A stretch of 64,000 bases of DNA from an uncultured Paracoccaceae bacterium (GTDB lineage Bacteria; Pseudomonadota; Alphaproteobacteria; Rhodobacterales; Rhodobacteraceae). The stretch is taken from NCBI GenBank assembly GCA_947503775.1, contig CANNFE010000002.1:124001-188000 (forward strand), read 5' to 3'. Below the pieces are notes generated by a model that saw nothing but the letters and a program-made list of their open reading frames with translations, made no database searches and was not told where the DNA came from. This document shows positions 8,378 through 17,794 of the stretch, piece after piece; positions within the stretch are counted from its first letter, which is position 1, and every line of letters begins with the position of its first letter. The translations under genes and the position numbers were made by a program.

Positions 8378-9954
8378 TGCGCGGCCCTCGTCGCGGAGCG
8401 GGCATCGGCGAGGTGTTCGGCGAGGCGCAGGGCGAAGGCGACGACCGAAAGGGTCGGATTGGCCTGACCCGAAACCGGGAAGACCGAGGCCGAGGCGACG
8501 TAGAGGTTGTCGGTGTCGTGGACGCGGCAGTTTTCGTCTACGACGCCTTTGGCGGGATCGGCGGACATGCGGGTCATGCCGATCTGGTGATAGCCGTCGC
8601 GCGATTGCTGGCGGATCCGCTGGGTCAGGATCACGTCGGCATGGGGGATCGTGACGAAGGCCAGGCCGGCCTCATCGAGCCGTTTGGCAAGGAGGCGATG
8701 TGCCTCGACCAGGGCGGAGACGGTCGCGTCGTCGTAGTGGAAGTCGATCTTGAGCTTGGCACGGCCGAAGCGGTCCGTTTCGCCCGAAAGGGTCACGCGG
8801 CTGTCGGGGTCGGGCAGGTGTTCGGCGTGGTAGGCAAGCTGGTAGGGCCCCGCTCCGCTGAGGCGAAGGCGGTCGGGAGCGCGGGCACCCGAGCCGAAGA
8901 GGCGGGTCCAGGCCGCGCCGAACACGCTGGCCGTACCGGAAGGATCGCGCAGGATGTTCGACAGATGCGCGCCAAGGCGGGGCGCCAGGCCCTTGCGGCG
9001 GAGAAGCTCTTTGAACGAGAGCTCTCCGGATCCGTGGCGGGGGTCGCGGGCAGGCAGGTTCTCTACCCAGAAGACGATATTGGTGCGCGCCCCGGAAGTG
9101 AGCGTGAGGCGGCGGCGATAGGGCGTGGTCTGGCTGCGCTCGTCATAGCCGAAGGCGGCGGCGTCGCGGGGGTCGGTGAAGAGCAGTTCTCCGGCGCTGC
9201 CGGTGAGGTGGCCCATATAATAGCGGCCAAGGGGGCCATCTTTCCCGCCAAAGCGCTTTGGGTCTTTCTGCTGGTGCAGCAGGAGCAGACGCGTCGTTTC
9301 GAGCCCCCCGCAGGCGAGGACGACCTTGCGGGCCGCCAGATACTCGGTCTCGCCCTTGCTGGACAGGGTGAGGCCGACAACACGGGGGCCGTCGAGATCG
9401 AGATCGAGCACGCTTGTTTCAGGCAGCAGATCGAGACCCGGACCGGCGGTGCGGACCTTGTTCTGGACGTCGCGGATCTGCTCGGGCAGGCCGAGCCGTT
9501 CGACACGGTCAGCGCGCAGTCCGTCGACATTGACCCATTGATGGGGCGGGTAGGACAGGAAGTCTCCGGTGCTTTGCAGGAAGTCGGAGGCAGGCATGAC
9601 CCAGGGCAGATACTCGTCGTAGCGGATGGGCCAGCCGGGTTCGTCGGTGGCTTTGCGGGGGCCGAAATCCTCGGGGTTGAGCGGAACCGAGCGGCGACCC
9701 CAGCGGTGGAGCGAGCCGCCGACGGCGCGCACATTGGTCTGGGCGCGGGTGTCGTGGGGGACGCCGGGCGGGATCTGAGGCTCGTCGTCGGGATCGGCCT
9801 TGCGCGGGGCGGTGAAGCTGCCTTGTTCGAGGAGAAGCGTTGCCAGCCCTGCCTTGGCGGTGCGCAGAGCAAGCGCAATCCCGGCGGCGCCTGCGCCCAC
9901 GACGACAAGATCGTAGGACCGCGCCTTTGCCTCGGTCAGGGTTATGACCGCCAT
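8374..9954 (-). CDS. GMC-family FAD oxidoreductase (first copy)
   Basis: A 526-residue flavoprotein. The Rossmann loop for FAD is VVVGAGAAGIALAL (17-30), followed by an acidic residue after LLLEQG. The middle shows the RWGRRSVPLN and DFGPRKATDEPGWPIRYDE regions, and the C-terminus shows HQIGMTRMS and SGQANPTLSVVAFALRLAEH, the conserved GMC C-terminal His/Asn region. GMC enzymes oxidise alcohol groups of sugars, glycols or sterols. There is no signal peptide, so it should act in the cytoplasm or at the inner face of the membrane. It is embedded between a glycosyltransferase and the polymerase in one operon, which points to a carbohydrate or lipid-linked substrate, but the substrate cannot be read from sequence. 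Confidence 0.8.
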   Translation of the reverse strand: MAVITLTEAKARSYDLVVVGAGAAGIALALRTAKAGLATLLLEQGSFTAPRKADPDDEPQIPPGVPHDTRAQTNVRAVGGSLHRWGRRSVPLNPEDFGPRKATDEPGWPIRYDEYLPWVMPASDFLQSTGDFLSYPPHQWVNVDGLRADRVERLGLPEQIRDVQNKVRTAGPGLDLLPETSVLDLDLDGPRVVGLTLSSKGETEYLAARKVVLACGGLETTRLLLLHQQKDPKRFGGKDGPLGRYYMGHLTGSAGELLFTDPRDAAAFGYDERSQTTPYRRRLTLTSGARTNIVFWVENLPARDPRHGSGELSFKELLRRKGLAPRLGAHLSNILRDPSGTASVFGAAWTRLFGSGARAPDRLRLSGAGPYQLAYHAEHLPDPDSRVTLSGETDRFGRAKLKIDFHYDDATVSALVEAHRLLAKRLDEAGLAFVTIPHADVILTQRIRQQSRDGYHQIGMTRMSADPAKGVVDENCRVHDTDNLYVASASVFPVSGQANPTLSVVAFALRLAEHLADARSATRAAQ

Positions 9955-9973
9955 GGGAGATCCCTTATCGCCG

Positions 9974-11122
9974 TCATCCGCGCGCGCCTGCTGATTGCCG
10001 ACGCATCAGGCCGATGGTCTTGCGCAGGGCGGTGATCGGGGTCGCCGCTTTGCTGCCGAGCCGGGAGACCGAGCCGGTATCGCGCCGCAGACGCGCGAGA
10101 CGGGCGGAGACCGCTGTGGCGCCGTACAGCGTGGCAACGGTGTCGCGGACAGACGCGGCGCGGGCGCGGGTGGCGGTGGCGTTCGTCCTCAGATGCGTGA
10201 GGGCTGCGGCGACATCCTGCGGGGCGGCGTAGCTTGCCAGCTCGCCGAAGGTACCCTTGAGACGGGGGTCGAGGAGGCAGGGGCGGCCCATCAGCATGGC
10301 TTCGACGATCGTGCGTCCGAAGGCTTCGACCCAGCGGTCGCTGTGGTGGAAGGCGAAGACGTCGAGGCTGTTCAGGAAGGTTGCGACGGGTTCTTCGTTG
10401 AAGGCGAGCAGCTCGGCGGTTTCGGGAAGGGCCGATGTCAGCTCGGGCAGGCAGCCCATGATGCGCACGCGCCAGTCCGGACCGCCGTCGAGGGAGCGGC
10501 GGATGTCCTCGTGCGTGTCGGGCCATTTGAGCGGGTCGGGGCGGCTGTGACGCCCGAGCACGGGCGCGGCGGGATCCGAGAAGGGCGCGCGTGTGGCAAC
10601 CCATTCGGATGGATAGAAGATGTTGAGCCAATCCTCGGAGGCGAGCCGCAGGAAGGGGGCAAAGCTGCGAAGTTGCTGGCGGACAAGGCCCGAAACCGGC
10701 GCCCAGAGCGGGCGCAGACCGAAGGCGCGGGCAACGGTGCGGTTGACGCGGAACGGGCTGTATTCGAGCGATCCGTCACCGCGGAAGGGCGGGTGATGGG
10801 CAACGAGGACGGCGCGGTCTGCCTTGATCGCAATGCGATCCTTCAGGCCCGCATGGAAGGGCAGTGGGTGGTGCAGGAAGGCGATGTCGGCGCGGATGGT
10901 GTCTCCGCTATGGACGGTGACGGTGTCTGGGTGATCGGCGAGGGCGAGCAAGTCGGGATTGGGACAATCCGGGGCGTTCTTGAAGAAGTCCGAGTCGATA
11001 AGCGCGACGCCGAGCGTGGCACCCTGCGCCCGGAAGGCGGCGGCATCGGCCAGAAGCGCAGTCGCGCTACCGCCCGAGAAGCGCGGATCGGCGACGAGAA
11101 GGATATCGCAGCTGCGCGTCAT
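9974..11122 (-). CDS. Glycosyltransferase, GT4-like
   Basis: A 382-residue GT-B-type protein. The N-terminus (CDILLVADPRFSGG) matches the first strand and glycine-rich loop of this fold. The C-terminal half carries RWVEAFGRTIVEAMLMGRP, the E-x7-E element of the GT4 nucleotide-sugar site. Divergence is considerable in the middle, so donor and acceptor are unknown. It sits 2 bases downstream of the second sulfotransferase and 19 bases upstream of the first GMC oxidoreductase in the 13,898-7,100 operon. Confidence 0.72.
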   Translation of the reverse strand: MTRSCDILLVADPRFSGGSATALLADAAAFRAQGATLGVALIDSDFFKNAPDCPNPDLLALADHPDTVTVHSGDTIRADIAFLHHPLPFHAGLKDRIAIKADRAVLVAHHPPFRGDGSLEYSPFRVNRTVARAFGLRPLWAPVSGLVRQQLRSFAPFLRLASEDWLNIFYPSEWVATRAPFSDPAAPVLGRHSRPDPLKWPDTHEDIRRSLDGGPDWRVRIMGCLPELTSALPETAELLAFNEEPVATFLNSLDVFAFHHSDRWVEAFGRTIVEAMLMGRPCLLDPRLKGTFGELASYAAPQDVAAALTHLRTNATATRARAASVRDTVATLYGATAVSARLARLRRDTGSVSRLGSKAATPITALRKTIGLMRRQSAGARG

Positions 11123-11124
11123 CT

Positions 11125-12093
11125 TCAGCCCTCGAACCCTGTCCAGACCTGTGACAGATCGCGGTCCAGCAGATCCGAGAGCCCGGCATTGCGGGCCGAC
11201 AGGTGCTGCGCGAGATAGGCACGGGTTGCCTCGTCCATCGGGGGGGCCTTTTCGCGGGTCAGCAGAAGCGGGGCGACATACGCGAACCAGCGGTAGTGCA
11301 TCTTGTGCCAGAAGGGCGAAACGGTGTCGGAGCCTTCGCCCATATGGGTGCGGTAGCGGCGGGCGACGATGTGTTTGCCGAGGCGGTTCTGGAGCCGCTG
11401 GAGCGCCGGGCGGCTGGGATAGAGGGTGCGATTGAACCAGGTCTCGGCGGTGTCGAGCGACATGCGGGGCGCATCGATGAAATCCGTGAGGCTGTCGATG
11501 GTGCCCTGCTGGTCGGCGAGGAAGTCCTCGAAGAGGACGATGCGGATCTGACCCGGATCGAAGGTCTTGAGATAGGTTCGAAGATGGGGCGCGAAGGTCG
11601 AGCCCTTGAGGATCGACGGATGATCAATGATCGCCTGCTCGAAGGTCGCGCTGGTGCGGGCGCTGCGGATCAGGTGCCAATATTGGGAATAGGCGCGCTT
11701 GACCGGGTCGCGGAGCATGAAGATGAGCTTCACATCCGGCAGGAGCGACTTGATGCGCGCGGGGGCGACTTCGGAGAAGAGATAGGTGGTCGAATCCTCT
11801 CCGATCCGGCGGGCGGATTGAAAGGGCGAGAAGCGCGAGGCGTACCACGCGTAGTTGTCCGCATGGGCGGGGCGGGCGTCGAACCACGACAGGCCATCCT
11901 GACCAGCGAAGAGGAAATCAGGATGCGTGATCGGGTCGTCGGCGTCGAAATAGTGGATCTCTTCGTCGGGCAGACCGATCTCGGGGTTTTGGCCAAGGAT
12001 GAAATGCAGGGAGGTCGTCCCGCATTTGGGCGCACCGCCGATGATGAAATCCGGAAGACGTGTGGCCTGCTGACCGGGTACGCTCATATCCAT
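11125..12093 (-). CDS. PAPS-dependent sulfotransferase (second copy)
   Basis: A 322-residue sulfotransferase with the 5'-phosphosulfate loop IIGGAPKCGTTSL (17-29) and the 3'-phosphate element MLRDPVKRAYSQYW. The KCGTTSL version is that of heparan/heparin-sulfotransferase-like bacterial enzymes. ATG 12,093 was chosen over the in-frame ATG at 12,159 because GAAGG precedes it by 7 bases. The protein differs clearly from the sulfotransferase at 3,900, so the two probably modify different positions. It lies between the acyltransferase and a GT4 glycosyltransferase, so sulfation of an EPS precursor is the simplest reading (inference). Confidence 0.85.
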   Translation of the reverse strand: MDMSVPGQQATRLPDFIIGGAPKCGTTSLHFILGQNPEIGLPDEEIHYFDADDPITHPDFLFAGQDGLSWFDARPAHADNYAWYASRFSPFQSARRIGEDSTTYLFSEVAPARIKSLLPDVKLIFMLRDPVKRAYSQYWHLIRSARTSATFEQAIIDHPSILKGSTFAPHLRTYLKTFDPGQIRIVLFEDFLADQQGTIDSLTDFIDAPRMSLDTAETWFNRTLYPSRPALQRLQNRLGKHIVARRYRTHMGEGSDTVSPFWHKMHYRWFAYVAPLLLTREKAPPMDEATRAYLAQHLSARNAGLSDLLDRDLSQVWTGFEG

Positions 12094-12171
12094 GATCCGA
12101 CCTTCAAACTCTTTAATAAAAACAGACCTAACTCTACGTCGATTTAGCCGCTCTGCCAAGGGCGGGCGGGC

Positions 12172-12918
12172 CTACTCTCTTTGGGCGATCACCTTGGCGG
12201 GCACACCCGCGACGATTGTATTTGGAGCAACATCGCGGGTCACGACGGCCCCTGCCCCGACGATGGCGCCGTCGCCGATGGTCACGCCGTCGATGATGCG
12301 CGCGCCCGCGCCGATCCAGACGTCATTGCCCAGCGTGACTGGGCCTTTCGTCTCGAGCCCCTGATCGACCATGGGGCCTGCGCCGAGTTTGGTCTTGTAG
12401 CGTCCGCCGCCGAAATAGCATTGGCCTGCGATGATGGCGTGATCGCCGATCTCGATGCCGGAGACGGCGCTGAGGCAGCTTTGGCTGCCGATGGAGCAGG
12501 ACTGGCCGATGCGCAGATAGCTGTCCTTGACCACGAGGATTGTGTCGCGGGCGATGAGCGTGCGGTCTCCGATCACGAAACCGTCCGGGCCTTGCACGCC
12601 GCGCGCGTCGAGGTGGCAGCCGTCGTCAATGAGGACATTCGCACCGATCCTCATTTGGCCGGGGCAGCGCAGGGAGAGGTTGCGACCGAAGGCCGCGCCG
12701 GAGCCGGTTTCGGCGAAAAGACCTGGGAAGAGCGCCTTGCGTAGCGCGAATCCCAGCGCGCCGGAGCGGCCCGCGGCGAGCATCATGGCCAATTCGTAGC
12801 GCAGAAAGGCCGCCGTGCCGGGCTGGCCGATAAAGAAGGCGCGGTATTTCGCGATGGCCGATCCGCCGGAGGTGACGGTGTCGACGACGCGGTCCTTGTG
12901 GGGGTCTTCGGTCATCAC
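12172..12918 (-). CDS. Hexapeptide-repeat acyltransferase (LbH, WcaF/maa-like)
   Basis: A 248-residue protein whose residues from about 75 to the end are imperfect hexapeptide repeats ([56 protein letters not shown]) forming a left-handed beta helix. The C-terminus [15 protein letters not shown] is the usual end of sugar O-acetyltransferases, and a catalytic-type histidine is seen in the [10 protein letters not shown] region. It probably O-acetylates a sugar in the EPS using acetyl-CoA. Its first codons overlap the upstream flippase-like gene by 4 bases, and it is followed after 78 bases by the sulfotransferase. Confidence 0.83.
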   Translation of the reverse strand: MMTEDPHKDRVVDTVTSGGSAIAKYRAFFIGQPGTAAFLRYELAMMLAAGRSGALGFALRKALFPGLFAETGSGAAFGRNLSLRCPGQMRIGANVLIDDGCHLDARGVQGPDGFVIGDRTLIARDTILVVKDSYLRIGQSCSIGSQSCLSAVSGIEIGDHAIIAGQCYFGGGRYKTKLGAGPMVDQGLETKGPVTLGNDVWIGAGARIIDGVTIGDGAIVGAGAVVTRDVAPNTIVAGVPAKVIAQRE

Positions 12919-13898
12919 AGCTCCCGGATGGCGGCGGGTCGGGTGCGGCGCAGGGCGAAGACGATACCGCCGATCACGCCCATGACGAGGACCGTGGCGA
13001 ACTCGACCCAGGCGAAGGCGAGCGCGGCGCTTTCATCGACGGCCCAGAGGCCAAGGAGGAGGACGAAGATCGCCTCGCGCAAGCCGATGCCGTTGATCGA
13101 GACGGGTGCCATCATGACAAAGATGGCCAGCGGGACGATCACGAAGAAGGCTGGGAAGGGCACGCCAAGGCCGAGCGCTTCGGAGAGGATCCAGTAGAAG
13201 ACGACGACGTTGATCTGAAGAAGGACCGAGAGGGCAAAGGTGGGGAGCAGGACCCGGTAGCGGCCTTGGTAGAGGCTGAGGGCGTCGGTGAATTTGCGCA
13301 GGATTTTCGCAGGTTTGGACACGGGGTCAGATTGCTGGGTGCCCCCGCCCGGCAGCCGGATGAAGGTGAGGGCGAGCAGGGCCGAGATCAGGCCCGCTCC
13401 AGTGATGAGCCAGATCCAGAGGTTGCCGAGATCGAGCAGTTCGGTGCCGAAATAGGCGACGGCGATCAGGGCAAAGATCGCGAGGGCCGCCAGACCGAGG
13501 AGCCGGTCGACGACGAGCGAGACGACGGCGAGGCCTTTGCCCGCCCCTGCGCGCCAAGCATCGTGGGCTCGCAAGGCGTCCCCGCCGATGATGGAGGGCA
13601 TGAACTGGCGCACGAAGATCGAGGCGAGCGTGGAGCCGAAGAGGTAGGGCAGCCCGGGCCGGACATCGTGTTCGGACAGAAGCAGCGACCAGCGGATGGA
13701 AATGATCCCGGCGCCGACGACCTGAAGACCGATGGCCAGCGCGATGAGCGGGAGATTGGCCGATTCGATAGATGCCAGGACGGCGCCGAGATCGGCGCGC
13801 GCGACGATATAGGCCACAAGACCGAGGGAGACCGCAGCCTTGAGCGCAAAGAAAACATGCTTGCGGCGCGGCGGTTTGGACAAGGAGTCGGACGACAT
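12915..13898 (-). CDS. Lysylphosphatidylglycerol synthase-like TM protein (flippase-like domain)
   Basis: A 327-residue integral membrane protein with about eight helices of the LPG_synthase_TM/UPF0104 family. Typical segments are [21 protein letters not shown] at the N-terminus, [22 protein letters not shown] in the first third and [21 protein letters not shown] near the end. Members lacking the catalytic lysyltransferase domain, as here, are found in glycan and hopanoid loci and are thought to help move lipid-linked substrates. ATG 13,898 is preferred; the frame stays open to 13,931. It is the first gene of the operon running down to 7,100, and a 200-base AT-rich divergent gap separates it from the GT2 gene at 14,099. 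Confidence 0.8.
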   Translation of the reverse strand: MSSDSLSKPPRRKHVFFALKAAVSLGLVAYIVARADLGAVLASIESANLPLIALAIGLQVVGAGIISIRWSLLLSEHDVRPGLPYLFGSTLASIFVRQFMPSIIGGDALRAHDAWRAGAGKGLAVVSLVVDRLLGLAALAIFALIAVAYFGTELLDLGNLWIWLITGAGLISALLALTFIRLPGGGTQQSDPVSKPAKILRKFTDALSLYQGRYRVLLPTFALSVLLQINVVVFYWILSEALGLGVPFPAFFVIVPLAIFVMMAPVSINGIGLREAIFVLLLGLWAVDESAALAFAWVEFATVLVMGVIGGIVFALRRTRPAAIREL

Positions 13899-14098
13899 GG
13901 GGTTAACGCTGTCCCCTGATTTACAAAACACTCCGCGCAGGCGGGATATCTAATAGGTCAATATCACATCCCGATGGGACATTCCGAAAGAGCTGTTGTC
14001 CAGACTTGACAGGGCGAATGTCGGGGTGCGATGCAAAAAGGACTGAATATTGCGTTTTTCTTTTTGTTTCGTGCCTTCATGTGAAGGATTGCCAAGTT

Positions 14099-15016
14099 TT
14101 GACTGTTCGTCCTCAAATTTGCGTCGTGATCCCGATCCTCAATGAAGAGGAGAGCGTGGGTCCCATGTATGACCATGTCATAAAGGCGCTGGACCCCCTG
14201 GAGACCCCGTTCGAGATCATCTTTGTGGATGATGGATCGACCGACCGCAGTTTCGAGCTGCTGTCGCAGATGGCGAAGGACGATCCGCGAATCGTCGTGC
14301 TGAAGTTCCGCAAGAATGCGGGCCAGACTGCCGCGATGATGGCGGGGATCGAATATGCGCGCGGCGATATGATCGTGACGATGGACGGCGATCTGCAGAA
14401 CGATCCGGCCGATATTCCGATGATGCTGGCCAAGATCGAAGAGGGCTATGACCTTGTGATCGGGTGGCGGATGAACCGGCAGGACAAGTGGCTGTCGCGC
14501 AAGCTGCCGTCAATGGTTGCCAACAAGCTGATCGGGAAGATCACCGGATTGCCGGTGAAGGACAATGGATGCTCGCTGAAGGTCTATCGGGCGAGCGTGA
14601 TCAAGCGGGTGCCGCTTTATTCGGATATGCACCGGTTTATCCCGGCGATGACGCTGCCGCTGGGCGCGCGTATCGCGGAAGTCGGCGTGCGGCACCATGC
14701 GCGGCAGTTTGGGGTGTCGAAATACGGATTGTCTAGGATCTTCAAGGTCTTGCTGGATCTGATCGCGATCAAGATGCTGCTTCTCTTTGCGGATAAGCCG
14801 ATCCGGCGGTTCTTTGGACTGGCCGTGCTGGCCTTTGTTCTGACGCTGGTCAGCCTGTGGCCGCTGCTGGAGGCCTGGGCGGGGGATCATAGCGTCATGA
14901 TGCAGACGACGATCACGATGTTGCTGGGATCGTTGAGTGTGTTTTTTCTTTTGTTGGGGGCCGTCGCGTCGCTGGTTCATCAGCGGCTGGGTGGGGTGAA
15001 TTTGAGATGGGACTAG
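14099..15016 (+). CDS. GT2 polyprenyl-phosphate glycosyltransferase (DPM1/GtrB-like)
   Basis: An N-terminal GT-A domain has the nucleotide-binding VDDGSTD and the metal-binding MDGDLQNDP (Asp96, Asp98), then the QDKWLSRKLPS and NGCSLKVYR regions. Two C-terminal membrane helices follow the FGVSKYGLSRIFKV amphipathic segment. This is the ArnC/GtrB/DPM1 layout, which makes polyprenyl-phosphate sugars on the cytoplasmic face. The start is uncertain: TTG 14,099 follows GAAGGA by 10 bases, while in-frame ATGs at 14,006 and 14,018 would translate an AT-rich stretch that looks non-coding. It overlaps the next gene by 10 bases. Confidence 0.82.
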   Translation: MTVRPQICVVIPILNEEESVGPMYDHVIKALDPLETPFEIIFVDDGSTDRSFELLSQMAKDDPRIVVLKFRKNAGQTAAMMAGIEYARGDMIVTMDGDLQNDPADIPMMLAKIEEGYDLVIGWRMNRQDKWLSRKLPSMVANKLIGKITGLPVKDNGCSLKVYRASVIKRVPLYSDMHRFIPAMTLPLGARIAEVGVRHHARQFGVSKYGLSRIFKVLLDLIAIKMLLLFADKPIRRFFGLAVLAFVLTLVSLWPLLEAWAGDHSVMMQTTITMLLGSLSVFFLLLGAVASLVHQRLGGVNLRWD

Positions 15017-16095
15017 TGGGAATCGATACGAGCGAAACCGAAGCTGTCGCGATTGGAGAATCTCCGTCGCTGCAGGTGCCGAAACTGTCTGTTCTTGTGG
15101 CTGTCGATGGGGACGGGGTGGGCCTGAAGGAGCTGCTATTGCTCTATCGCGAGGCGCTTGATGCGCGGGGCGAGAGCTATGATTTTACCCTTCTGCACGA
15201 GGCCGGGGAGGCCGGATCGCAGGAGGCGATTGAGGTGCTGAAGGCGAGTTGGCCGGAATTCGGCATTCTGGGACTGCGGCCCTGGAACGGTGAGGACGCC
15301 GCGATCAAGATCGGGATCGGGCGGGCGCGGGGCGAAATCATCGTAACGCTGCCAAGCTGGCCGGAAATCGATCCGGGATCGATCGGCGCGCTGATCGAGG
15401 CGGCGGACGGCACGGACATGGCTATCGGGCGGCGACCCGCGCAGGACGCGTCCGGCGTGCAGAAGCTGCGGACCGGCGCGACGCATGGGCTGCTTCGTCT
15501 TCTTTTCCAGCACAAGTTCAACGATGTTTTCTGCCGCTCGCGGGCTGGACGCAAGGATGTGTTTGCCGCCGTCACGGAGCTTGGCGTGCGGCAGCATTTC
15601 CTGCCGGTGATCGCCGTTTCCGAAGGCTACAGAGTCACGGAAGTCGATGTGGATGTGCCGAGCCAGGAGCAGCTCAAAGGGATCTACCGGTTCAAGGCGC
15701 AGGCGCATATCGGCGCTGTCGTCGATCTTCTGACGCTCTTTGTCGGGCTCAAGTTTCTCAAGCGACCCTTGCGGTTTTTCGGGGCCATTGGTCTGCCCTT
15801 GATGATCCTCGGGTTTTTCATCACCACCCTTCTCGTTATCGATCGCTTTGCCTTCGGCACATCACTCGCGGACCGTCCGGCGCTCGTTTTTTCGGTTATG
15901 ATGGTGGTTCTGGGCATCCAGATCGTCGCTTTGGGGTTGGTGGGGGAGATCATCATCTTCTCGTCCAGCAGGCGCATGCGCACCTATGAGATCGACGAGA
16001 TCATCCGCGGGCGCCCGACAGCGGCGGAGCGGTCAGCGGCGGACGCGGTGCAAGAGGCTGAAAGCCCACCAGAGGGCGATGGCCGCCAGTCCTAG
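15007..16095 (+). CDS. Degenerate GT2-like membrane protein (pseudo-glycosyltransferase partner)
   Basis: A 362-residue paralogue of the preceding GT2 with the same plan: a GT-A-like domain, then an amphipathic segment (QLKGIYRFKAQAHIGAVVDL) and two membrane helices. The key catalytic elements are gone. Where the partner has MDGDLQNDP this protein has LPSWPEIDP (115-123), and the nucleotide-binding DDGS is replaced by LLHEAGEAG. The gene is not broken: the frame is open and in register, and it overlaps its partner by 10 bases. I infer a non-catalytic subunit or substrate-holding partner. Its last 63 bases overlap the convergent gene ending at 16,033. Confidence 0.75.
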   Translation: MGLVGIDTSETEAVAIGESPSLQVPKLSVLVAVDGDGVGLKELLLLYREALDARGESYDFTLLHEAGEAGSQEAIEVLKASWPEFGILGLRPWNGEDAAIKIGIGRARGEIIVTLPSWPEIDPGSIGALIEAADGTDMAIGRRPAQDASGVQKLRTGATHGLLRLLFQHKFNDVFCRSRAGRKDVFAAVTELGVRQHFLPVIAVSEGYRVTEVDVDVPSQEQLKGIYRFKAQAHIGAVVDLLTLFVGLKFLKRPLRFFGAIGLPLMILGFFITTLLVIDRFAFGTSLADRPALVFSVMMVVLGIQIVALGLVGEIIIFSSSRRMRTYEIDEIIRGRPTAAERSAADAVQEAESPPEGDGRQS

Positions 16096-16932
16096 ATAGC
16101 TTGCCCAGTCGCGGATATGGCCGTGGTGCCATTGGATAGATGTGACGTTGAGGGCCGTCGGGGTCGTGAAGTGGCCCCGGATCGACACCTTGGCGGGCTC
16201 GGTCAGTACCTGGGCCGACGGGCCGGTGGCGGCGATGCGCTCGCCGGTCCAGATGGCGAGGATCGGCTCTCCGTTTTCGATGAGAAGGCGCACGCGGTCG
16301 AGTTCAAGCTCTTTTTCCGGGCGAGTTTCGGTCTGGGTGAGGGTTGCCACATCATGCAGGTCGGCAGCGAGGACGGAGCCGCGCAGGGCGAGCGGCACGG
16401 CCAGGTAAGCGGTCAGGAGGATTATCACCGCGAGGGCCGCGCCTTTGCGGGGGAGAATCAGGTCGGCGCCGCTCGGGCGTTCCCGGATCGAGATATAGGC
16501 CAGTACCCCGAGGCCCAGCGCGAAGAGAACGAGCGTTGCGGGATCCTCGGGCCAGAAGAGGCCGAAATTCGTCAGGCGCCAGTCGAAAGGCGCGAACAAG
16601 AGCACTCCGTTTCCGACCTTGGTTTGCAGGGCATCGAGGAGGAGATGCAGGAGGCTGCCGGCGGCGAGCATCAGGAAGACAGGCCCGCGGTTGCGGCTGA
16701 ACAGGGCGAGCGCGGCACACAGCAGGAGGCTGACGGCGAGGCTGCTTTGGGAGATGGCGTAGATGCGGATCTCGATCGGCGGAAGATCGGTGAACGCGCG
16801 GACGAGGCGTTGGCCGATCCAAGGCAGGTCGGGAAGGATGCAGCCCAGGAGGATCCATTTGAAATCTGCCTTGCGATAGCCGAGGCGCGTCAGGACAGTC
16901 TGGATACCGATATGTCCGAGGGTCGCGGGCAT
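16033..16932 (-). CDS. Membrane protein, YdjM-like metal-dependent hydrolase family
   Basis: A 299-residue protein with about six hydrophobic segments. The N-terminus PATLGHIGIQTVLTRLGYRK and the later AGSLLHLLLDALQTK supply the conserved histidines and aspartate seen in YdjM/LexA-regulated membrane hydrolases, and LLGCILPDLPW is also typical. The final 80 residues are a soluble region followed by a last helix. Function is unknown; a role in polysaccharide synthesis is suggested only by location. It begins 3 bases after the end of the HxH hydrolase gene, so the two form an operon, and its 3' end overlaps the convergent pseudo-GT2 gene by 63 bases. Confidence 0.6.
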   Translation of the reverse strand: MPATLGHIGIQTVLTRLGYRKADFKWILLGCILPDLPWIGQRLVRAFTDLPPIEIRIYAISQSSLAVSLLLCAALALFSRNRGPVFLMLAAGSLLHLLLDALQTKVGNGVLLFAPFDWRLTNFGLFWPEDPATLVLFALGLGVLAYISIRERPSGADLILPRKGAALAVIILLTAYLAVPLALRGSVLAADLHDVATLTQTETRPEKELELDRVRLLIENGEPILAIWTGERIAATGPSAQVLTEPAKVSIRGHFTTPTALNVTSIQWHHGHIRDWASYLGLAAIALWWAFSLLHRVRR

Positions 16933-16935
16933 TCG

Positions 16936-17721
16936 TCAGGCTTTGATCCGAAGAGGCGTTCGCAAGAGGATCTGGTTTCGGATCATCCGGGGGGTCCCGC
17001 TTGGCCCGCCATAGAGGGCCGGCGAGGCGGTTTGCGCCGTGAGCCATGCTTTGAAAGAGGCAAAGGGAGTTTGAGGATCGAGCGGCTCGGGGACTTCGAT
17101 GCCGTAGCGGCCTGCATTGGCGATGTCGCCGGGAAGGGGAAGCGGATCGGAGCCTGCGAGGCAGAGCCAGCCTGCGGTTTCGGCCCGTTTCAGAAGAGGT
17201 GGGCGAGGCCAGAGGCGGGGCCGGACACCGCTATCGGCGAGGAAGATATCGCGCGGGTCGGTATGGCGCTGGATAAGCTCTGCGATGAGGGTTCCGCGCT
17301 CTGCGGTCCATTTGCCGACGCCCCAGGGGAGGACTGCGAGTGCGTTTTCGCGTGTGATGGCCGCGATCGTGTCGTCCAGCGGCATGCCGTCCGCGGGGCA
17401 GGTGCCCAGACCGAGGGCGAGCACTTCGAGCCGTCCTTGCGTGACAATCTGGCGGCCTGCGACGACGGCGATCCGCGATCCGTCCCTATGCTGGGCGAGG
17501 CGGGTGAGGGGTTCGGCCGTCGGCGCGATGCTCCAGTTGCCGTCGCGATGCGGCATAGCGGCGAAGCGGTTGAGCGTGGCGGTTTCGGTGAGGCAGAGCA
17601 TGGCGTCCTGCGGACCGATGTTCGTCCTCGCCGCATCGAGCATGTCGGCGGTGCTGATACCGGGATAGAGATGGACATGCGTATCGACGCGGTAGCCGGT
17701 CGAAGGTTGGATCTGAGCCAT
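16936..17721 (-). CDS. Putative metal-dependent hydrolase (HxH motif, PHP/amidohydrolase-like)
   Basis: A 261-residue soluble protein. The N-terminal VDTHVHLYPG is an HxH metal-binding start as found in PHP phosphoesterases and amidohydrolases. Later candidate ligands are ETATLNRF, LPWGVGKW and LADSGVRPR, but the full metal site of either superfamily cannot be assigned with confidence. It lies in a two-gene operon with a membrane protein of the YdjM type and is divergent from the FAD oxidoreductase gene with a 73-base gap. The three genes form an island between EPS biosynthesis operons. The role is not known. Confidence 0.55.
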   Translation of the reverse strand: MAQIQPSTGYRVDTHVHLYPGISTADMLDAARTNIGPQDAMLCLTETATLNRFAAMPHRDGNWSIAPTAEPLTRLAQHRDGSRIAVVAGRQIVTQGRLEVLALGLGTCPADGMPLDDTIAAITRENALAVLPWGVGKWTAERGTLIAELIQRHTDPRDIFLADSGVRPRLWPRPPLLKRAETAGWLCLAGSDPLPLPGDIANAGRYGIEVPEPLDPQTPFASFKAWLTAQTASPALYGGPSGTPRMIRNQILLRTPLRIKA

Positions 17722-17794
17722 GCGGGGCCTTTGGGCTGCCGAGAATTTGCGACAGGGGTATCCTATCGCGGCGAAAGCTCAAATGGAGCCTTGG

